Positions 62,531 to 64,000 of a DNA stretch of 64,000 bases are shown here, piece by piece. The stretch lies in NCBI RefSeq assembly GCF_018919265.1, contig NZ_JAHLQO010000003.1, forward strand, positions 62,001 to 126,000. The letters are read 5' to 3'. The translations under genes and the position numbers were made by a program. Under the pieces are notes generated by a model. The model was given only the letters and a program-made list of their open reading frames with translations. It searched no databases and was not told the origin of the DNA. This stretch comes from Peptoniphilus ovalis. Lineage in GTDB: Bacteria > Bacillota > Clostridia > Tissierellales > Peptoniphilaceae. Each line of letters begins with the position of its first letter. The first letter of the stretch is position 1.

Positions 62531-63445
62531 ATGGAAAATTTAATTATAATTACAGGTCCAACAGGAATAGGAAAGACGGAGTTATCTTTAGAACTTGCTC
62601 GAAAATTTAATGGTGAAATAATTTCAGCTGATTCAATGCAAATTTATAAAAATTTAGATATTGGAACAGCAAAAATCAATATTGATTTAACAGAAATCCC
62701 TCATCATATGATAGATATTGTAGAACCTTGGGACAATTTTTCTGTTTCAGACTTTAAAAATCAAGTAAACAACTTAATAACTGAGATTAATAATAGGGGC
62801 AAAATTCCCTTTTTAGTGGGGGGAACAGGCCTTTATATTAATTCAATAGTTTATAATTTAGATTTTGCAAAAACTGAAGTTGATTGGGATTATAGAGATT
62901 ATTTAAATAATTTACTTGAAGAAAAGGGCTCGGAATTTCTTTATGATAAATTGGTTGAATTAGATGAAGAAATGGCTGAAAAAATTCACAAAAATAATGG
63001 ACAGAGAATCATTAGAGCTCTTGAAATAAATAAAAATGGAACAACAAAAGGTAATAACTTTCGAGAAGAAAATAATCAATATAATCTTATATATATAGGG
63101 CTTAATATGGATAGAGAAAAGCTATATAATAAGATAAATCATAGAGTTGACAAGATGATTGAAAAAGGTCTTGTCGAAGAAGTTAAAAATATTCTTGAAA
63201 CCGGAATAGATAAAAATACCCAATCCCTTAAAGCCATAGGATACAAAGAAGTTATTTCTTATTTAGATAAAGATATAGATTATGATGAAATGATTGAGCT
63301 AATAAAAAGAAATTCTAGAAGATATGCAAAAAGACAGCTTACTTGGTTTAGAGCTGACAAGAGAATCAAGTGGTTTGATAGAGAAGCAAATACATTAATT
63401 AGTGATATAGAGAGCTATATAGGAGAAAAAATTGGCAGAATATAA
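62531..63445 (+). CDS. miaA: tRNA dimethylallyltransferase MiaA
   Basis: Transfers the dimethylallyl group to A37 of UNN-reading tRNAs, the substrate for MiaB. The 304-residue protein has the P-loop GPTGIGKTELS, the prenyl/ATP-site DSMQIYKNLDIGTAK, FLVGGTGLYINS and the C-terminal RYAKRQLTWFRAD. ATG 62531 follows GAGGGAATAA, directly after the mutL stop. Its end overlaps the methionine gamma-lyase-family gene by 14 bases. Confidence 0.98.
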   Translation: MENLIIITGPTGIGKTELSLELARKFNGEIISADSMQIYKNLDIGTAKINIDLTEIPHHMIDIVEPWDNFSVSDFKNQVNNLITEINNRGKIPFLVGGTGLYINSIVYNLDFAKTEVDWDYRDYLNNLLEEKGSEFLYDKLVELDEEMAEKIHKNNGQRIIRALEINKNGTTKGNNFREENNQYNLIYIGLNMDREKLYNKINHRVDKMIEKGLVEEVKNILETGIDKNTQSLKAIGYKEVISYLDKDIDYDEMIELIKRNSRRYAKRQLTWFRADKRIKWFDREANTLISDIESYIGEKIGRI

Positions 63446-64000
63446 TAGATTATTTGAAGAAGAATATGGAATTAAAGAAAAAGTAATAAATTTTGTAAAT
63501 CAAAGGGAAGAGGAGTTGCTTAAAAGGTTTAAAGAATTTAGCGATGTTTCACAATACAATCAAGTTAAAATCTTAAAAGCAATGCAAGAAGAAGATTTAA
63601 AATCCACTGACTTTAACTGGACCACTGGATATGGATATGGAGATATAGGAAGAGATAAAGTTGAAAGAATATTTTCTAGAATATTTAAAACTGAAGATAG
63701 TTTAGTTAGACCTAATATTGTATCTGGGACTCATGCAATAACTATCGCTTTAAAATCAGTTTTAAAACATGGGGATCATTTTGTTTCTATAACATCTACT
63801 CCTTATGACACACTTCAAAAAGTAATAGGTTTAAGAGGTAATAGTGAAGACTCACTAATAAATTCTGGACTAGAGTATTCTGAAGTTCCATTATTAGAAG
63901 ATAATAAAATTGATATATCTAATATAAAAAATTACATCAAAGATAATACAACTCTAGCAATTTTACAAAGATCAACTGGATATTCAAATAGAAGAGCATT
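63432..64000 (+). CDS. Methionine gamma-lyase-family (PLP C-S lyase-like) protein, 3' truncated
   Basis: First 189 codons of a gene cut by the window end. TTG 63432 follows AGGAGAAAAAA and overlaps the miaA end by 14 bases. The visible part, with FNWTTGYGYGDIGRDKVERIF, VSGTHAITIALKSVLKHGD and LQRSTGYSNRR, matches the YnbB/aluminium-resistance PLP-enzyme family (PF06838), annotated as methionine gamma-lyase-like. The PLP lysine lies beyond the window. Activity on methionine is not established from sequence alone. Confidence 0.82.
   Translation, partial: MAEYNRLFEEEYGIKEKVINFVNQREEELLKRFKEFSDVSQYNQVKILKAMQEEDLKSTDFNWTTGYGYGDIGRDKVERIFSRIFKTEDSLVRPNIVSGTHAITIALKSVLKHGDHFVSITSTPYDTLQKVIGLRGNSEDSLINSGLEYSEVPLLEDNKIDISNIKNYIKDNTTLAILQRSTGYSNRRA

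Overview
The window is a contiguous piece of a low-GC, AT-rich bacterial chromosome carrying conserved housekeeping genes. Gene content and order point to a Gram-positive anaerobe of the Clostridia/Tissierellia type, probably near the Gram-positive anaerobic cocci (Peptoniphilaceae: Peptoniphilus, Anaerococcus, Finegoldia and relatives). The main clues are a single-chain pyruvate:ferredoxin oxidoreductase, HPr kinase, bifunctional Rel, the ylxM-ffh-rpsP-rimM-trmD-rplS block, a SCIFF peptide with its radical-SAM maturase, split ThrE, the ylmE-sepF-ylmH division cluster, and very frequent TTG starts behind strong Shine-Dalgarno sites. The genus assignment is inference; no rRNA gene is present. 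I annotate 60 protein genes, two of them cut by the window edges. All but two are on the plus strand, as expected for a leading-strand arm. I see no tRNA, rRNA, CRISPR array, insertion sequence, prophage or intergenic gap over 300 bases.

Layout. 1-5.5 kb: the end of a histidine kinase, a MaoC-type hotdog protein, aminopeptidase P, uvrC and hprK. 5.7-9.3 kb: nifJ with its own promoter and an upstream palindrome. 9.4-17.3 kb: plsX-acpP-rnc-radical SAM-smc-ftsY. 17.4-21.3 kb: the SRP and ribosome-maturation operon. 21.4-25.6 kb: a membrane-anchored GH18-like protein, a zinc phospholipase C-like protein, asnA and an unrecognised 253-residue protein. 25.7-33 kb: ruvCAB, a SpoIID-like protein, queA, tgt and yajC, then the SCIFF peptide gene and its maturase. 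33-43 kb: recJ-rel-dtd-MBL hydrolase-hemZ, a divergent Mur ligase, and aspS behind a structured leader, then an RseC-like protein. 43.3-47.6 kb: two unrecognised membrane-anchored coiled-coil proteins, a TraB-family protein and the two minus-strand ThrE halves. 47.6-56.6 kb: der-plsY-gpsA, an HlyD-like adaptor, ylmE-sepF-ylmH, lspA, rluD and a COG2509-type flavoprotein. 56.6-64 kb: miaB-mutS-mutL-miaA and the start of a methionine gamma-lyase-family gene.

Most genes are packed into operons with 4-20 base overlaps. Recognisable promoters (TTGACA-like, 17-base spacer, TATAAT-like) and hairpin-plus-T terminators mark the operon borders. The genes cover phospholipid synthesis (plsX, acpP, plsY, gpsA), membrane targeting (ftsY, ffh, yajC, lspA), DNA repair and recombination (uvrC, recJ, ruvABC, mutSL), tRNA modification (trmD, queA, tgt, miaA, miaB) and division (sepF cluster).

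The least ordinary parts are: the SCIFF/ScfB RiPP pair separated by an intergenic terminator; the tandem unrecognised membrane proteins at 43.3-45.1 kb that share a 13-residue motif; the structured aspS leader; the asnA-downstream element in which one arm of a terminator hairpin is the Shine-Dalgarno of the next gene; the divergent Mur ligase; and a perfect 39-base tandem duplication in ftsY.
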